Below, in pieces: positions 7,246 through 14,491 of a stretch of 17,070 nucleotides of DNA (the first letter of the stretch is position 1; each line of letters begins with the position of its first letter). Location of the stretch: the NCBI GenBank assembly GCA_002402945.1, contig DHGV01000049.1, forward strand, positions 641 to 17,710, written 5' to 3'. The translations under genes were made by a program, and so were the position numbers. The DNA comes from Pelotomaculum sp. UBA4789. Lineage in GTDB: Bacteria > Bacillota > Desulfotomaculia > Desulfotomaculales > Pelotomaculaceae. The notes under the pieces are model-generated. The model worked only from the letters and a program-made list of their open reading frames with translations. It was not told the DNA's origin and ran no database searches.

Positions 7246-8454
7246 CTAACGTTCCCCGACAATATTCAACATATGGCCGAGTTTTTTCTGCTTGGTAGAA
7301 AGATAAAAACGGTTGCATTTGCCAGGCCTGATCACTATCGGGACCCTTTCCGCCACTTCAAGGCCATGGCCTTCCAACCCGGCGATTTTACGAGGATTGT
7401 TAGTTATCAATTTTATTTTTTTAAGTCCCAGGTCGGACAGGATCTGCGCTCCAAGGCCGTAGTCCCTCAGGTCGGCAGGGAAGCCGAGAGCCAGGTTGGC
7501 CTCGACTGTGTCTTTACCCTGATCCTGCAAGTTATAAGCCCTTATTTTGTTTAAAAGACCGATACCTCTGCCTTCCTGCCGCATATACAGAAGTACCCCC
7601 GCACCCTCATCAGCAATCATTTCCATGGCCCGGGCAAGCTGGTCCCCGCAATCGCAGCGGATAGAGCCAAAAACATCACCCGTCAGGCACTCCGAGTGTA
7701 CCCGCACCAGCGGCGCCTGGATTTCTTCCAGATTGCCCATGACCAGGGCGATATGGCCCTTGTTGTCAAGAAGGCTCTCGTAAGCCACAGCTGTGAATTC
7801 ACCATGTATCGTAGGCAGCTTGGCGTCATCAACCCGCCGCACCAGTTTTTCGACACGGCGCCTGTACTTGATCAGCTCTGCGATGGTGATGATTTTTAAG
7901 TTATGAAGCTTTACAAACTCCATCAGTTCAGGTACTCTGGCCATGGTCCCGTCTTCCTTCATAATCTCACAGATCACCCCCGCCGGGTACAGGCCTGCCA
8001 GTTTAACCAGGTCAACGGTAGCCTCGGTGTGCCCTGCCCGCCGCAGCACACCTCCTACTTTTGCGCGCAGCGGGAAAATATGGCCCGGACGCTGCAGATC
8101 CGAAGGTTTAGTCTTGGGATCCAGAACAGTCTTGACAGTCATCGCCCTTTCAAAAGCAGAGATACCGGTCGTGCATCCTTTAGCGTCGATCGAAACGGTA
8201 AAAGCGGTGGCATGGGGATCAGTATTGTTGTTAACCATTGCCGGCAGTTCAAGTTCATCAAGACGCTCTCCCGTGACAGGAAGACAAATCAGACCGCGGC
8301 CATGGACAGCCATGAAGTTGATTGCTTCAGGCGTAGCCTTTTCGGCTGCCATGATTAGATCTCCTTCGTTCTCGCGGTCCTCGTCGTCAACCACAACAAT
8401 AATCCTGCCCTGTTTGATTTCCTCAAGAGCTTCTTCAATCGTGTTGAACTTCAT
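7246..8454 (-). CDS. ribBA: RibBA: 3,4-dihydroxy-2-butanone-4-phosphate synthase / GTP cyclohydrolase II
   Basis: This bifunctional enzyme supplies both precursors of riboflavin. The N-terminal half converts ribulose 5-phosphate to DHBP, and the C-terminal half opens GTP. The 402 residues are normal for the fusion. RibB part: DDEDRENEGD at 23-32 (acidic metal site) and GHTEATVDL at 141-149. RibA part from about 205: RVHSECLTGDVFGSIRCDCGDQL at 251-273 with zinc ligands C256, C267, C269, then RQEGRGIGL at 292-300. Both active sites look intact. I chose the ATG at 8454, 7 bases after GGAGGG; a TTG 15 bases upstream overlaps that ribosome-binding site and is unlikely. It follows ribE by 21 bp. 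Confidence 0.97.
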   Translation of the reverse strand: MKFNTIEEALEEIKQGRIIVVVDDEDRENEGDLIMAAEKATPEAINFMAVHGRGLICLPVTGERLDELELPAMVNNNTDPHATAFTVSIDAKGCTTGISAFERAMTVKTVLDPKTKPSDLQRPGHIFPLRAKVGGVLRRAGHTEATVDLVKLAGLYPAGVICEIMKEDGTMARVPELMEFVKLHNLKIITIAELIKYRRRVEKLVRRVDDAKLPTIHGEFTAVAYESLLDNKGHIALVMGNLEEIQAPLVRVHSECLTGDVFGSIRCDCGDQLARAMEMIADEGAGVLLYMRQEGRGIGLLNKIRAYNLQDQGKDTVEANLALGFPADLRDYGLGAQILSDLGLKKIKLITNNPRKIAGLEGHGLEVAERVPIVIRPGKCNRFYLSTKQKKLGHMLNIVGER

Positions 8455-8475
8455 TATTGTACCCTCCAATCTAAT

Positions 8476-9123
8476 TTACAGGAAACCATGTTCTGCTAAA
8501 AAACTCATGCTTACCTTGGAATCATTACCCGGGTTACGCAAGCCCATCATTCTCTCAACATATTTTCCGATAATATCCCCTTCAAGATTCACGGTATCCC
8601 CGGTCTTCTTAAAGCCCAGTGTTGTTTCGCGCGCCGTATGGGGTATCAGCGACACCTGAAATGCATCCTTTGCAAAACTAACAACTGTCAGGCTGATTCC
8701 GTCTATAGCAATTGATCCTTTCTCAATAATATAGCGCATCACCACTTCAGGAGCTTTTATTGTGACAAGCATGGCAATGTCGTTTTTCTCAAGCCGGGTT
8801 ATTGTGCCAGACCCGTCAATATGGCCGCTGACTATGTGCCCGCCCAGCCTGTCCCCGAGGCGCAAAGCGCGTTCCAGGTTCACCCTGTCCCCTGTTTTCA
8901 AAATGCCAAGGTTGCTCTTGTCCAGGGTTTCCGCCATCACATCGGCGGTAAATTGCCGGTCTCTGAAAAATACAGAGGTGAGGCAGACACCATTAACCAT
9001 GATGCTGTCGCCAACCCGGCTGCCTTCAATTACCTTGACAGCGCCAATTACCAGCTGGGCTGAGTCGGCGCCGCGCCGGACTGCCTTAATTACTCCCAGT
9101 TCTTCAACAATTCCTGTAAACAA
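8476..9123 (-). CDS. ribE: Riboflavin synthase, alpha subunit
   Basis: The enzyme dismutates two lumazine molecules into riboflavin and the RibH substrate. The 215-residue protein shows the two tandem lumazine-binding barrels: repeat 1 opens with FTGIVEELG and contains GDSIMVNGVCLT, repeat 2 starts near 97 with HIVSGHIDGSGTI and contains GSIAIDGISLTV. A start at the TTG at 9123 gives the family-standard M-FTGIVEE N-terminus and has GAGGTGG 6 bases upstream. Upstream in-frame codons (to 9150) include that ribosome-binding site and are rejected. It lies 37 bp after ribD and 21 bp before ribBA in the riboswitch-controlled operon. Confidence 0.96.
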   Translation of the reverse strand: MFTGIVEELGVIKAVRRGADSAQLVIGAVKVIEGSRVGDSIMVNGVCLTSVFFRDRQFTADVMAETLDKSNLGILKTGDRVNLERALRLGDRLGGHIVSGHIDGSGTITRLEKNDIAMLVTIKAPEVVMRYIIEKGSIAIDGISLTVVSFAKDAFQVSLIPHTARETTLGFKKTGDTVNLEGDIIGKYVERMMGLRNPGNDSKVSMSFLAEHGFL

Positions 9124-9160
9124 TATTACCCACCTCAAAACATTTAACACCTGGTTTGGA

Positions 9161-10267
9161 TTATAAATTGGTACTTCTTGAATATTTCAAATATCCTTCC
9201 ACTAAAAGATCAGGATCCAGGTGTCTTACCTTGACCCGCTCCAGCTCAGCGGCTTCCGAGAGGTTTTCTACCCCTATTCCACCTACGGGGCCGGGGGCAT
9301 CCCGGCCGCCAATTATTTTTGGCGCGATAAACCAGGCCACCTTGTCAACTATTTGTGCAGAAAAAGCTGATCCGTGTACTCCCGCCCCGCCTTCGATCAA
9401 AACAGAGGCAATGCCCCGGCCGCCTAAAATCTTCATCAGTTCGCCCAAATCTACCTTTGGACCGTCATTGACAATTAAAACTTCAGCACCTGCCTGGCGC
9501 AGCGCGGCAACCTTTTCCGGTGGCGCGCCGCAGGTTGAGGCTATCAAAGTGGGCGCTTCCGACTGCTGGGTCAACACCCTGGCATTGAGCGGAATGCGGG
9601 CCCGGCTGTCCAGGATAATCCGCACCGGATCACGCCCTCCGCCGGGCGGCCTTGCTGTAAGGGAGGGGTCATCAGCAAGCACTGTGCCGATACCGGCAAT
9701 GATTGCGTCATACCAGTCCCTCAGCTGGTGGCCATACGCGCGGGCCTTTTCACCAGTAATCCACTGTGATTTTCCGGAATGGGTAGCAATCTTGCCGTCT
9801 ATGCTTAAAGCAGCCTTGGCAATAACAAAAGGCCGCCTGGTGGTGATGTATTTGATAAACACCTCATTTAACTCAAATGCTTCTCTTTCCATCAAACCTG
9901 ATGTTACTTCTATCCCGGACGCCTTCAGCTGTCTTATCCCTTCACCGGCAACAAGCGGGTTTGGATCGGCCATGGCGGTTACCACCCTGGCAACGCCCGC
10001 ATTTATCACAGCTGTGGCGCATGGCCCTGTACGTCCATGGTGGCAGCACGGCTCCAGGGTTACATAGAGATCTGCCCCCCTGGCATCCTCTCCCGCCTCA
10101 TTCAAAGCATGTATTTCAGCATGGGGAGTGCCTGCCTTAAGATGATAACCGCTGCCTACTATTTTGCCTTCCTTAACTACTACCGCTCCGACCATGGGAT
10201 TGGGGCTGGTCCTGCCGCGGGCCCTGGCAGCCAGTTCCAAGGCGAATTCCATATATTTTTTATCCAT
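9161..10267 (-). CDS. ribD: RibD: diaminohydroxyphosphoribosylaminopyrimidine deaminase / uracil reductase
   Basis: RibD carries out the second and third steps of riboflavin synthesis, deamination of the pyrimidine ring and NADPH-dependent reduction of the ribose. The 368 residues cover both domains. The deaminase (1 to about 145) has HAE at 49-51 and PCCHHGRTGPC at 73-83, so zinc ligands H49, C74, C83 and the catalytic glutamate are present. The reductase (about 146-368) opens with RPFVIAKAALSIDGKIA and ends with LIEGGAGVHGSAF and LVEGYL. The ATG at 10267 has AGGAAGG 7 bases upstream. It is the first gene of the operon, behind the FMN riboswitch and terminator, so its transcription should fall when FMN is plentiful. 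Confidence 0.97.
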   Translation of the reverse strand: MDKKYMEFALELAARARGRTSPNPMVGAVVVKEGKIVGSGYHLKAGTPHAEIHALNEAGEDARGADLYVTLEPCCHHGRTGPCATAVINAGVARVVTAMADPNPLVAGEGIRQLKASGIEVTSGLMEREAFELNEVFIKYITTRRPFVIAKAALSIDGKIATHSGKSQWITGEKARAYGHQLRDWYDAIIAGIGTVLADDPSLTARPPGGGRDPVRIILDSRARIPLNARVLTQQSEAPTLIASTCGAPPEKVAALRQAGAEVLIVNDGPKVDLGELMKILGGRGIASVLIEGGAGVHGSAFSAQIVDKVAWFIAPKIIGGRDAPGPVGGIGVENLSEAAELERVKVRHLDPDLLVEGYLKYSRSTNL

Positions 10268-10344
10268 TTAAAACCTTCCTGATTTTCAGACATCTGATTT
10301 CTGCCTGTGAACGACCCGGCCAGCCTGTCTATAATTAAAAACAG

Positions 10345-10375
10345 AAAAAACCCTGGCCCGGAGCCTCAGGGTTTT
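10345..10375 (-). terminator. Attenuator terminator of the FMN riboswitch
   Basis: On the minus strand AAAACCCTG (10375-10367) pairs with CAGGGTTTT (10355-10347), followed by a T-run (10350-10345). A competing antiterminator can form: CAGGTTATTTT (10396-10386) pairs with the same AAAACCCTG through CAGG/CCTG and TTTT/AAAA. This is the expected transcription-attenuation platform. The remaining 10268-10344, leading to ribD, shows no other motif I can name. Confidence 0.88.
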
Positions 10376-10424
10376 ATTATAAAAGAAAATAACCTGCCTT
10401 AAAATACCATAAAAGGCCAAATAC

Positions 10425-10560
10425 ACCTTCTTCTATCCAGACTTTACTGTCGGCCCCGGACTTTAACCGGATCTGCCCTTGCGGGCTCGCGGGCTCGGCC
10501 ATGAACAACAAAAGCACAAGGCCATACCGCCGGTAGGGAATTACACCCGTCCCTGAAGGT
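10425..10560 (-). ncRNA. FMN riboswitch (RFN element)
   Basis: The aptamer runs from ACCTTC (10560-10555), which closes stem P1 with GAAGGT (10430-10425). Conserved RFN blocks appear in order on the minus strand: CAGGGACGGGTGTAATTCCC, TACCGGCGGTA, GAGCCCGCGAGC, GGGCAGATCCGG, GTCCGGGGCCGACAGTA and AGTCTGGAT. It binds FMN in the nascent leader and, with the terminator downstream, turns off ribD-ribE-ribBA-ribH. The transcription start predicted from the upstream promoter is about 29 nt before P1. Confidence 0.97.
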
Positions 10561-10595
10561 CTCGCTATTTATATTGTTGTTTCTGTATAAACGAT

Positions 10596-10624
10596 ATTAT
10601 ATGACCCGCCATACCGGATGTCAA
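10596..10624 (-). promoter_or_regulatory. Promoter of the rib operon, full consensus
   Basis: On the minus strand TTGACA (10624-10619), 17 bases, TATAAT (10601-10596): perfect sigma-A consensus. Such strength fits a constitutive promoter whose output is set by the riboswitch downstream. A 12-bp palindrome abuts the -35 box. Confidence 0.95.
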
Positions 10625-10625
10625 T

Positions 10626-10637
10626 AGCCCGCGGGCT
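10626..10637. repeat. 12-bp perfect palindrome beside the rib -35 box
   Basis: AGCCCGCGGGCT is self-complementary, starts one base upstream of the -35 hexamer and lies 21 bp after the end of the GntR-type gene. No T-run follows on either strand, so it is a poor terminator. It could be an operator or chance in GC-rich DNA. Confidence 0.45.
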
Positions 10638-10657
10638 GCCAAATCGCCGACATCATA

Positions 10658-11071
10658 TTAGATTCTGTGCTTCGTTGACAGCACGCTTAATACATAATCC
10701 AATAATTCCGTGGTCAGATGTTCGATATCCGCGTTTATTCTGTTTCTCTCCGATATAAGTATGGCCAGCCGCTCCTGCATTTCTTTGATCACCTTATACT
10801 GGCTGGATTCTGCCAGGTAATCCTGCGCTGATTTTACAGAATTTACGATCACACCAGTCCCGGGGAGAACACTAACCACACCCGACTCCTGTAAAAGGGA
10901 GAGAGCCCTTCTGACAGTTTCCGGAGAAACATTATAAAGGCCGGATAATGTTGAGCGGCCGGAAATCTTTTGTCCCTCTTTATATTCACCACTGGCTACT
11001 CTTTCTGCCAGGTCCATGGCAATAGTAATAAAACGGGCCATATGAAAGGTGGATACCCTGCCATTTTCCAT
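10658..11071 (-). CDS. GntR-type winged-helix regulator, BusR-like N-terminal part only
   Basis: This is a 137-residue DNA-binding protein. The GntR-family winged helix (about 10-77) shows ITIAMDLAERVASGEYKEGQKI, the recognition helix VSPETVRRALSLLQESGVV and the wing LPGTGVIV. A predicted helical, probably coiled-coil tail follows (about 85-132). The pattern, including VSPETVRRAL and the heptad-like tail, resembles the N-terminal half of BusR, the c-di-AMP-responsive repressor of osmolyte transport. BusR continues into a TrkA_C (RCK_C) domain, which is absent here: the reading frame stops and the rib promoter follows within 34 bp. Its ligand and targets are unknown. The ATG at 11071 has GGGAAGG 10 bases upstream. 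It is divergent from the propeller gene, which makes that gene or itself a possible target. Confidence 0.85.
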   Translation of the reverse strand: MENGRVSTFHMARFITIAMDLAERVASGEYKEGQKISGRSTLSGLYNVSPETVRRALSLLQESGVVSVLPGTGVIVNSVKSAQDYLAESSQYKVIKEMQERLAILISERNRINADIEHLTTELLDYVLSVLSTKHRI

Positions 11072-11112
11072 ATCTTTGACGCCTTCCCCAAAACAATTAA
11101 CACTTGAATTTA

Positions 11113-11142
11113 ATTATAAATATTAATAGGATGAAATGACAG
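11113..11142 (-). promoter_or_regulatory. Probable promoter of the GntR-type gene
   Basis: On the minus strand CTGTCA (11142-11137), 18 bases, TATAAT (11118-11113). The -10 lies in an AT-rich imperfect inverted repeat (TTAAT-n7-ATTAA, about 11109-11126) that could be an autoregulatory site. The rest of the 171-bp divergent gap is AT-rich. For the plus-strand gene I see only a weak pair, GTTACA then TAATAA 17 bases later (about 11178-11216). Confidence 0.5.
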
Positions 11143-11242
11143 GGATTTTAGCGCAAAATTTAAAATTAATTATGGCAAAATGAACCAGTTACAAATATTG
11201 GGCGTCTAACTAATAAATAATATGAAGAGAGGGGTTTTGCAC

Positions 11243-13621
11243 ATGAGGAAAATTATTGTTTTCGGGATTATCATCCTAACCCTCACCGGTTTTCTGATCA
11301 ATCATTCCAGAGCGAACGCTGAACCAAGCCATACCGCCATCTTCGTTGCGGGTCAGATGACATATACCGCAGACGGCCTGGCAAAAGCCATGGATGCTGA
11401 AACTTTCATTGAAAATGACCGAACTTTCGTGCCAGTCCGCTATCTGGCTTTAGCCCTGGGGATCCCCGATGAAAATATTGTATGGAGTTCCTCCTCTCAG
11501 ACAGTGACCCTGTCCGATACTGATCTGACCGTAAGCGCAGCTGTCGGCAACAGCACATTATATGTCAATAAACAGACATTAAAAATGGATGTGGCGCCGC
11601 TGCTGAGGAATGGCCGGACATACCTGCCGGCCAGGTATATCGCGGAAGCCTTCGGCTATACTGTGGACTGGCGCCAGGCAACCCAGTCCGTCCTGATCGG
11701 GCCTGCTGGGAACCTGCCGCAGCCGTCACAAGGTGAAGCCGCATTGCTGCCGGCTGTCGGCTCATACGAAAACTTGAAGGAACTCCTTGAAAACAGCCAG
11801 GTCCGGAACGGAGCAGTAAGAGATATCTTCACAGGTGCGGTTAACATGCCTTTAACTACAACCCAGGAGTCAAAAGCAGCGGGTGCGCCTGAAGCGGCCA
11901 GCGATTCCGGCGCAGCGGATTACTCCAGGACAAATGTCCAGGTTGAAGGCGTGGATGAAGCCGATATAGTGAAAACTGACGGCAGCTATATATATCAGGT
12001 CAACAGGGAAAGGATCATTATCGCCAAAGCTTATCCGCCTGAGGATATGTCTATAATAAGCACTTTGGATTATGCGGATAAGAGTTTTTCCCCGACGGAA
12101 ATATATGTTGATAACACTTACCTGGTGGTTATTGGCAGCACAAGCAGATACTATCCTCCTTTATACAAAATGGACGGCGGCGTATCATCAGATATGATGC
12201 CTTATAACTACCAGGGAAATAACGTAAAGGCGATCATCTATAATATAGAAAATAAATCAAGCATTAAACAGGTGCGCGAGCTGGAGCTGAACGGCAGTTA
12301 CGTTTCCTCCCGCAAGACAGGAAATTCATTATACCTGATAGCTAACAAGAACATATATTTCTACTCCGGCAGGGAAATTGGAGAGCCAAAACCAATGTAC
12401 CGGGACACAGCTGCCGGAAACAGCTTTGTTGAAATAGATTATCCTGACATTAAGTGCTTCCCTGATTTTACTGAGCCTAGCTACCTGATTGTCGCCGGCC
12501 TGAATCTGGACAATCCCGGGGAAGCAGCTTCTGTTTCCAGCTACCTGGGATCCGGGCAGAATATATACGCTTCAACAGAAACCCTGTATGTGGCTGTGAC
12601 CAGCTATAATTATCATATCTGGCAGCCGGTGGTACCGCTGATTGCACCTGAAATTTGGCCTTCTTATGACACGAGCAAAACCAGGGTATACAAGTTCGGC
12701 ATGGATGATGGCCGTTTGACTTATAAAGCCAGTGGTGAAGTGCCCGGCACTATCCTGAACCAGTTTTCCATGGACGAATATGCCGAATTCTTCAGAATTG
12801 CCACCACCAGCGGCGAGGTCTGGCGTTCTGACGAGTTCACCTCCAAGAATAATGTCTATGTGCTCGACAGCAGCCTGAATATTGCCGGTAAGATCGAAGG
12901 TATTGCACCCGGCGAACAGATCTATTCCGTGCGGTTTGCGGGCGGCCGTGCTTATATGGTCACTTTTAAGACGGTGGACCCGTTCTTTGTGCTGGATCTG
13001 CATGATCCTTATCATCCAGCCATCCTTGGCGCCCTGAAAATACCAGGCTACAGCGATTACCTGCACCCGTATGATGAAAACCATATTATCGGATTCGGCA
13101 AAGACACCGTGGAAATGGGGACCAAAGGCTGGGGCGGCGACAGTATGGCTTTCTACATGGGTATGAAAATGGCTATTTTCGATGTCAGTGATGTTAGCAG
13201 CCCAGTGCAAATGTTTACGGAAAAAATCGGCGACAGGGGTACCGATTCGGAACTGCTGCGTAATCACAAGGCCCTTCTCTTCTCACGTGATAAAAACCTT
13301 TTGTCTTTCCCTGTCAGGGTCATGAAGGTCCAGGGCGGCACAAGCACTTCCGGCATGCCGGTACCGGAATACGGCGCCTTTTCATTCCAGGGCGCATACG
13401 TCTATAACATCGACCTGGTAAATGGTTTTGCCCTCAAAGGAAGGATCACGCACCTTACCTCTGAAGACTACCTGAAAGCTGGCAATTATTGGTACAACAG
13501 CGATAGGGATATCCAGAGAATTCTTTATATCGACGATGCCCTATATACGTTATCCCAGGGCATGATCAAAGCCAACAGCCTGTCTGACCTGACAGAATTA
13601 AACAAGGTTGATGTTAAATAA
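11243..13621 (+). CDS. Secreted beta-propeller protein with copper-amine-oxidase-N-type domain
   Basis: This 792-residue protein is probably exported. A signal peptide is visible (MRKIIVFGIIILTLTGFLIN, likely cleaved after ANA near residue 26), with no lipobox. Residues about 28-145 form the Cu_amine_oxidN1-type stalk domain common in Peptococcaceae exoproteins, with the paired RTFVPVRYLALALG and RTYLPARYIAEAFGY segments. After a low-complexity linker, TNVQVEGVDEADIVKTDG (230-247) opens the propeller domain of the Beta_propel family (secreted WD40-like proteins). It runs to the C-terminus with repeated short strand blocks. No catalytic motif is recognised and the function is unknown; cell-surface binding is a guess. 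I chose the ATG at 11243 because GAGAGGGG lies 8 bases upstream; the ATG at 11222 has none. It is a single-gene unit between a divergent regulator and a strong terminator. Confidence 0.9.
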   Translation: MRKIIVFGIIILTLTGFLINHSRANAEPSHTAIFVAGQMTYTADGLAKAMDAETFIENDRTFVPVRYLALALGIPDENIVWSSSSQTVTLSDTDLTVSAAVGNSTLYVNKQTLKMDVAPLLRNGRTYLPARYIAEAFGYTVDWRQATQSVLIGPAGNLPQPSQGEAALLPAVGSYENLKELLENSQVRNGAVRDIFTGAVNMPLTTTQESKAAGAPEAASDSGAADYSRTNVQVEGVDEADIVKTDGSYIYQVNRERIIIAKAYPPEDMSIISTLDYADKSFSPTEIYVDNTYLVVIGSTSRYYPPLYKMDGGVSSDMMPYNYQGNNVKAIIYNIENKSSIKQVRELELNGSYVSSRKTGNSLYLIANKNIYFYSGREIGEPKPMYRDTAAGNSFVEIDYPDIKCFPDFTEPSYLIVAGLNLDNPGEAASVSSYLGSGQNIYASTETLYVAVTSYNYHIWQPVVPLIAPEIWPSYDTSKTRVYKFGMDDGRLTYKASGEVPGTILNQFSMDEYAEFFRIATTSGEVWRSDEFTSKNNVYVLDSSLNIAGKIEGIAPGEQIYSVRFAGGRAYMVTFKTVDPFFVLDLHDPYHPAILGALKIPGYSDYLHPYDENHIIGFGKDTVEMGTKGWGGDSMAFYMGMKMAIFDVSDVSSPVQMFTEKIGDRGTDSELLRNHKALLFSRDKNLLSFPVRVMKVQGGTSTSGMPVPEYGAFSFQGAYVYNIDLVNGFALKGRITHLTSEDYLKAGNYWYNSDRDIQRILYIDDALYTLSQGMIKANSLSDLTELNKVDVK

Positions 13622-13645
13622 GGAACTATGCCTGCACCATAAAGC

Positions 13646-13688
13646 AAAAACAGCGCCTGCGAAAAAATCGCAGGCGCTGTTTTTTTTT
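13646..13688. terminator. Strong bidirectional terminator
   Basis: CAGCGCCTGCGA (13651-13662) pairs perfectly over 12 bp with TCGCAGGCGCTG (13668-13679) around an A5 loop. It is flanked by A5 on the left and T9 on the right. It ends the propeller gene on the plus strand and the prkC-rsgA-rpe-RCKP transcript on the minus strand. Confidence 0.95.
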
Positions 13689-13690
13689 AA

Positions 13691-13819
13691 TCACTTTTCT
13701 TTTTTTGCTGTTTCTTCTTTTACCAGCTTGTCCTTAATTACACCACAGCTACTGCATTTTCCCGGTTTGCAGCGGGCTTCCGCCACTGCACCGCATTCCC
13801 CGCATTTCCATACTGCCAT
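13691..13819 (-). CDS. RCKP-type rubredoxin-like miniprotein
   Basis: This 42-residue protein begins MAVWKCGECGAVAEARCKPG and continues KCSSCGVIKDKL, ending in a lysine/glutamate-rich tail. Cysteines at 6, 9, 17, 22 and 25 include two CxxC knuckles, and the ARCKPGKC segment is the hallmark of RCKP-type rubredoxin-like domains. It should bind one iron or zinc ion in the cytoplasm. Electron transfer or a zinc-ribbon role is possible, and the partner is unknown. The ATG directly follows the rpe stop codon (TAAATG), with GGTGGTG about 10 bases upstream inside rpe, so translation should be coupled to rpe. It is the last gene before the terminator. Confidence 0.85.
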   Translation of the reverse strand: MAVWKCGECGAVAEARCKPGKCSSCGVIKDKLVKEETAKKEK

Positions 13820-14491
13820 TTACTGAGCACCACCTTCAGCTGCTTTTTTAAGCTGCCGCACTGCCACAGCAATATCGCCCCCGCTGAAAATCGCTGAACC
13901 GGCCACCAGGACATTTGCCCCGGCCCTGACAACTGATGCCGCTATTTCCTTATTGATGCCTCCGTCAACCTGTATTTCCAGGTTAAGACCCTGCAGTTCC
14001 ATCATTTTCCGAACATATTTTATTTTCGGCAGCACTTCCGGAATAAAGGTCTGGCCGCCAAAACCCGGATTAACAGACATCAGCAGCACCAGGTCCACTT
14101 TAGGAAGTATATATTCAATAGTATCCGGTGAAGTTGCCGGATTAAGAGCCACACCTGCCCTGGCGCCTTTTTCCTTAATCAGGGAGATTGTCCGGTGCAG
14201 GTGGTTAACAGATTCCACGTGCACCGTGATTAGATCAGCGCCTGCTTTGATAAATTTTTCTATAAAATAATCAGGATTTTCAATCATCAGGTGCACATCA
14301 AAACACATGCTGCACTTTGCTCTCAACGCTTCAACCACCAGAGGTCCAATAGTTATATTGGGGACAAAATGCCCGTCCATGACATCGATATGGAGGTATT
14401 CAGCCCCAGCCTTTTCGACCTTAAGCACATCGTCCAGCAGTGCGGCAAAATTGGCTGATAATATCGATGGGGCTATTTTTATTTGTGGCAT
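13820..14491 (-). CDS. rpe: Ribulose-phosphate 3-epimerase
   Basis: Rpe interconverts ribulose 5-phosphate and xylulose 5-phosphate in the pentose phosphate pathway. The 223-residue TIM barrel is full length. Motifs: APSILSANF (7-15, with the catalytic-loop serine), HIDVMDGHFVPN (34-45; H34, D36), DVHLMIENP (65-73; H67), MSVNPGFGGQ (138-147) and VDGGIN (175-180; D176). The metal ligands and both catalytic aspartates are present. The ATG at 14491 overlaps the rsgA stop codon (TAATG), and its GGAGGAGG ribosome-binding site lies in the last rsgA codons. Downstream it touches the RCKP gene. Its substrate is also the RibBA substrate, though there is no shared operon. Confidence 0.97.
   Translation of the reverse strand: MPQIKIAPSILSANFAALLDDVLKVEKAGAEYLHIDVMDGHFVPNITIGPLVVEALRAKCSMCFDVHLMIENPDYFIEKFIKAGADLITVHVESVNHLHRTISLIKEKGARAGVALNPATSPDTIEYILPKVDLVLLMSVNPGFGGQTFIPEVLPKIKYVRKMMELQGLNLEIQVDGGINKEIAASVVRAGANVLVAGSAIFSGGDIAVAVRQLKKAAEGGAQ

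Noticed and set aside
7943..8659. A 238-codon plus-strand frame opposite ribBA and ribE
   Set aside because: It spans two real genes on the other strand, and its serine/proline/arginine-rich translation is typical of a shadow frame.
9156..10067. A 303-codon open frame on the plus strand opposite ribD
   Set aside because: It mirrors the codon pattern of ribD, has no recognisable domain, no promoter, and no ribosome-binding site. The minus-strand protein is full length with its active-site motifs.
10485..10500. Repeated CGGGCTCG units that look like a short tandem repeat
   Set aside because: They are conserved stem sequence of the FMN aptamer, not an independent repeat.
12572..13267. A 231-codon minus-strand frame inside the propeller gene
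   Set aside because: No homology is recognised and there is no start signal. The plus-strand gene reads through intact with a signal peptide and domains.
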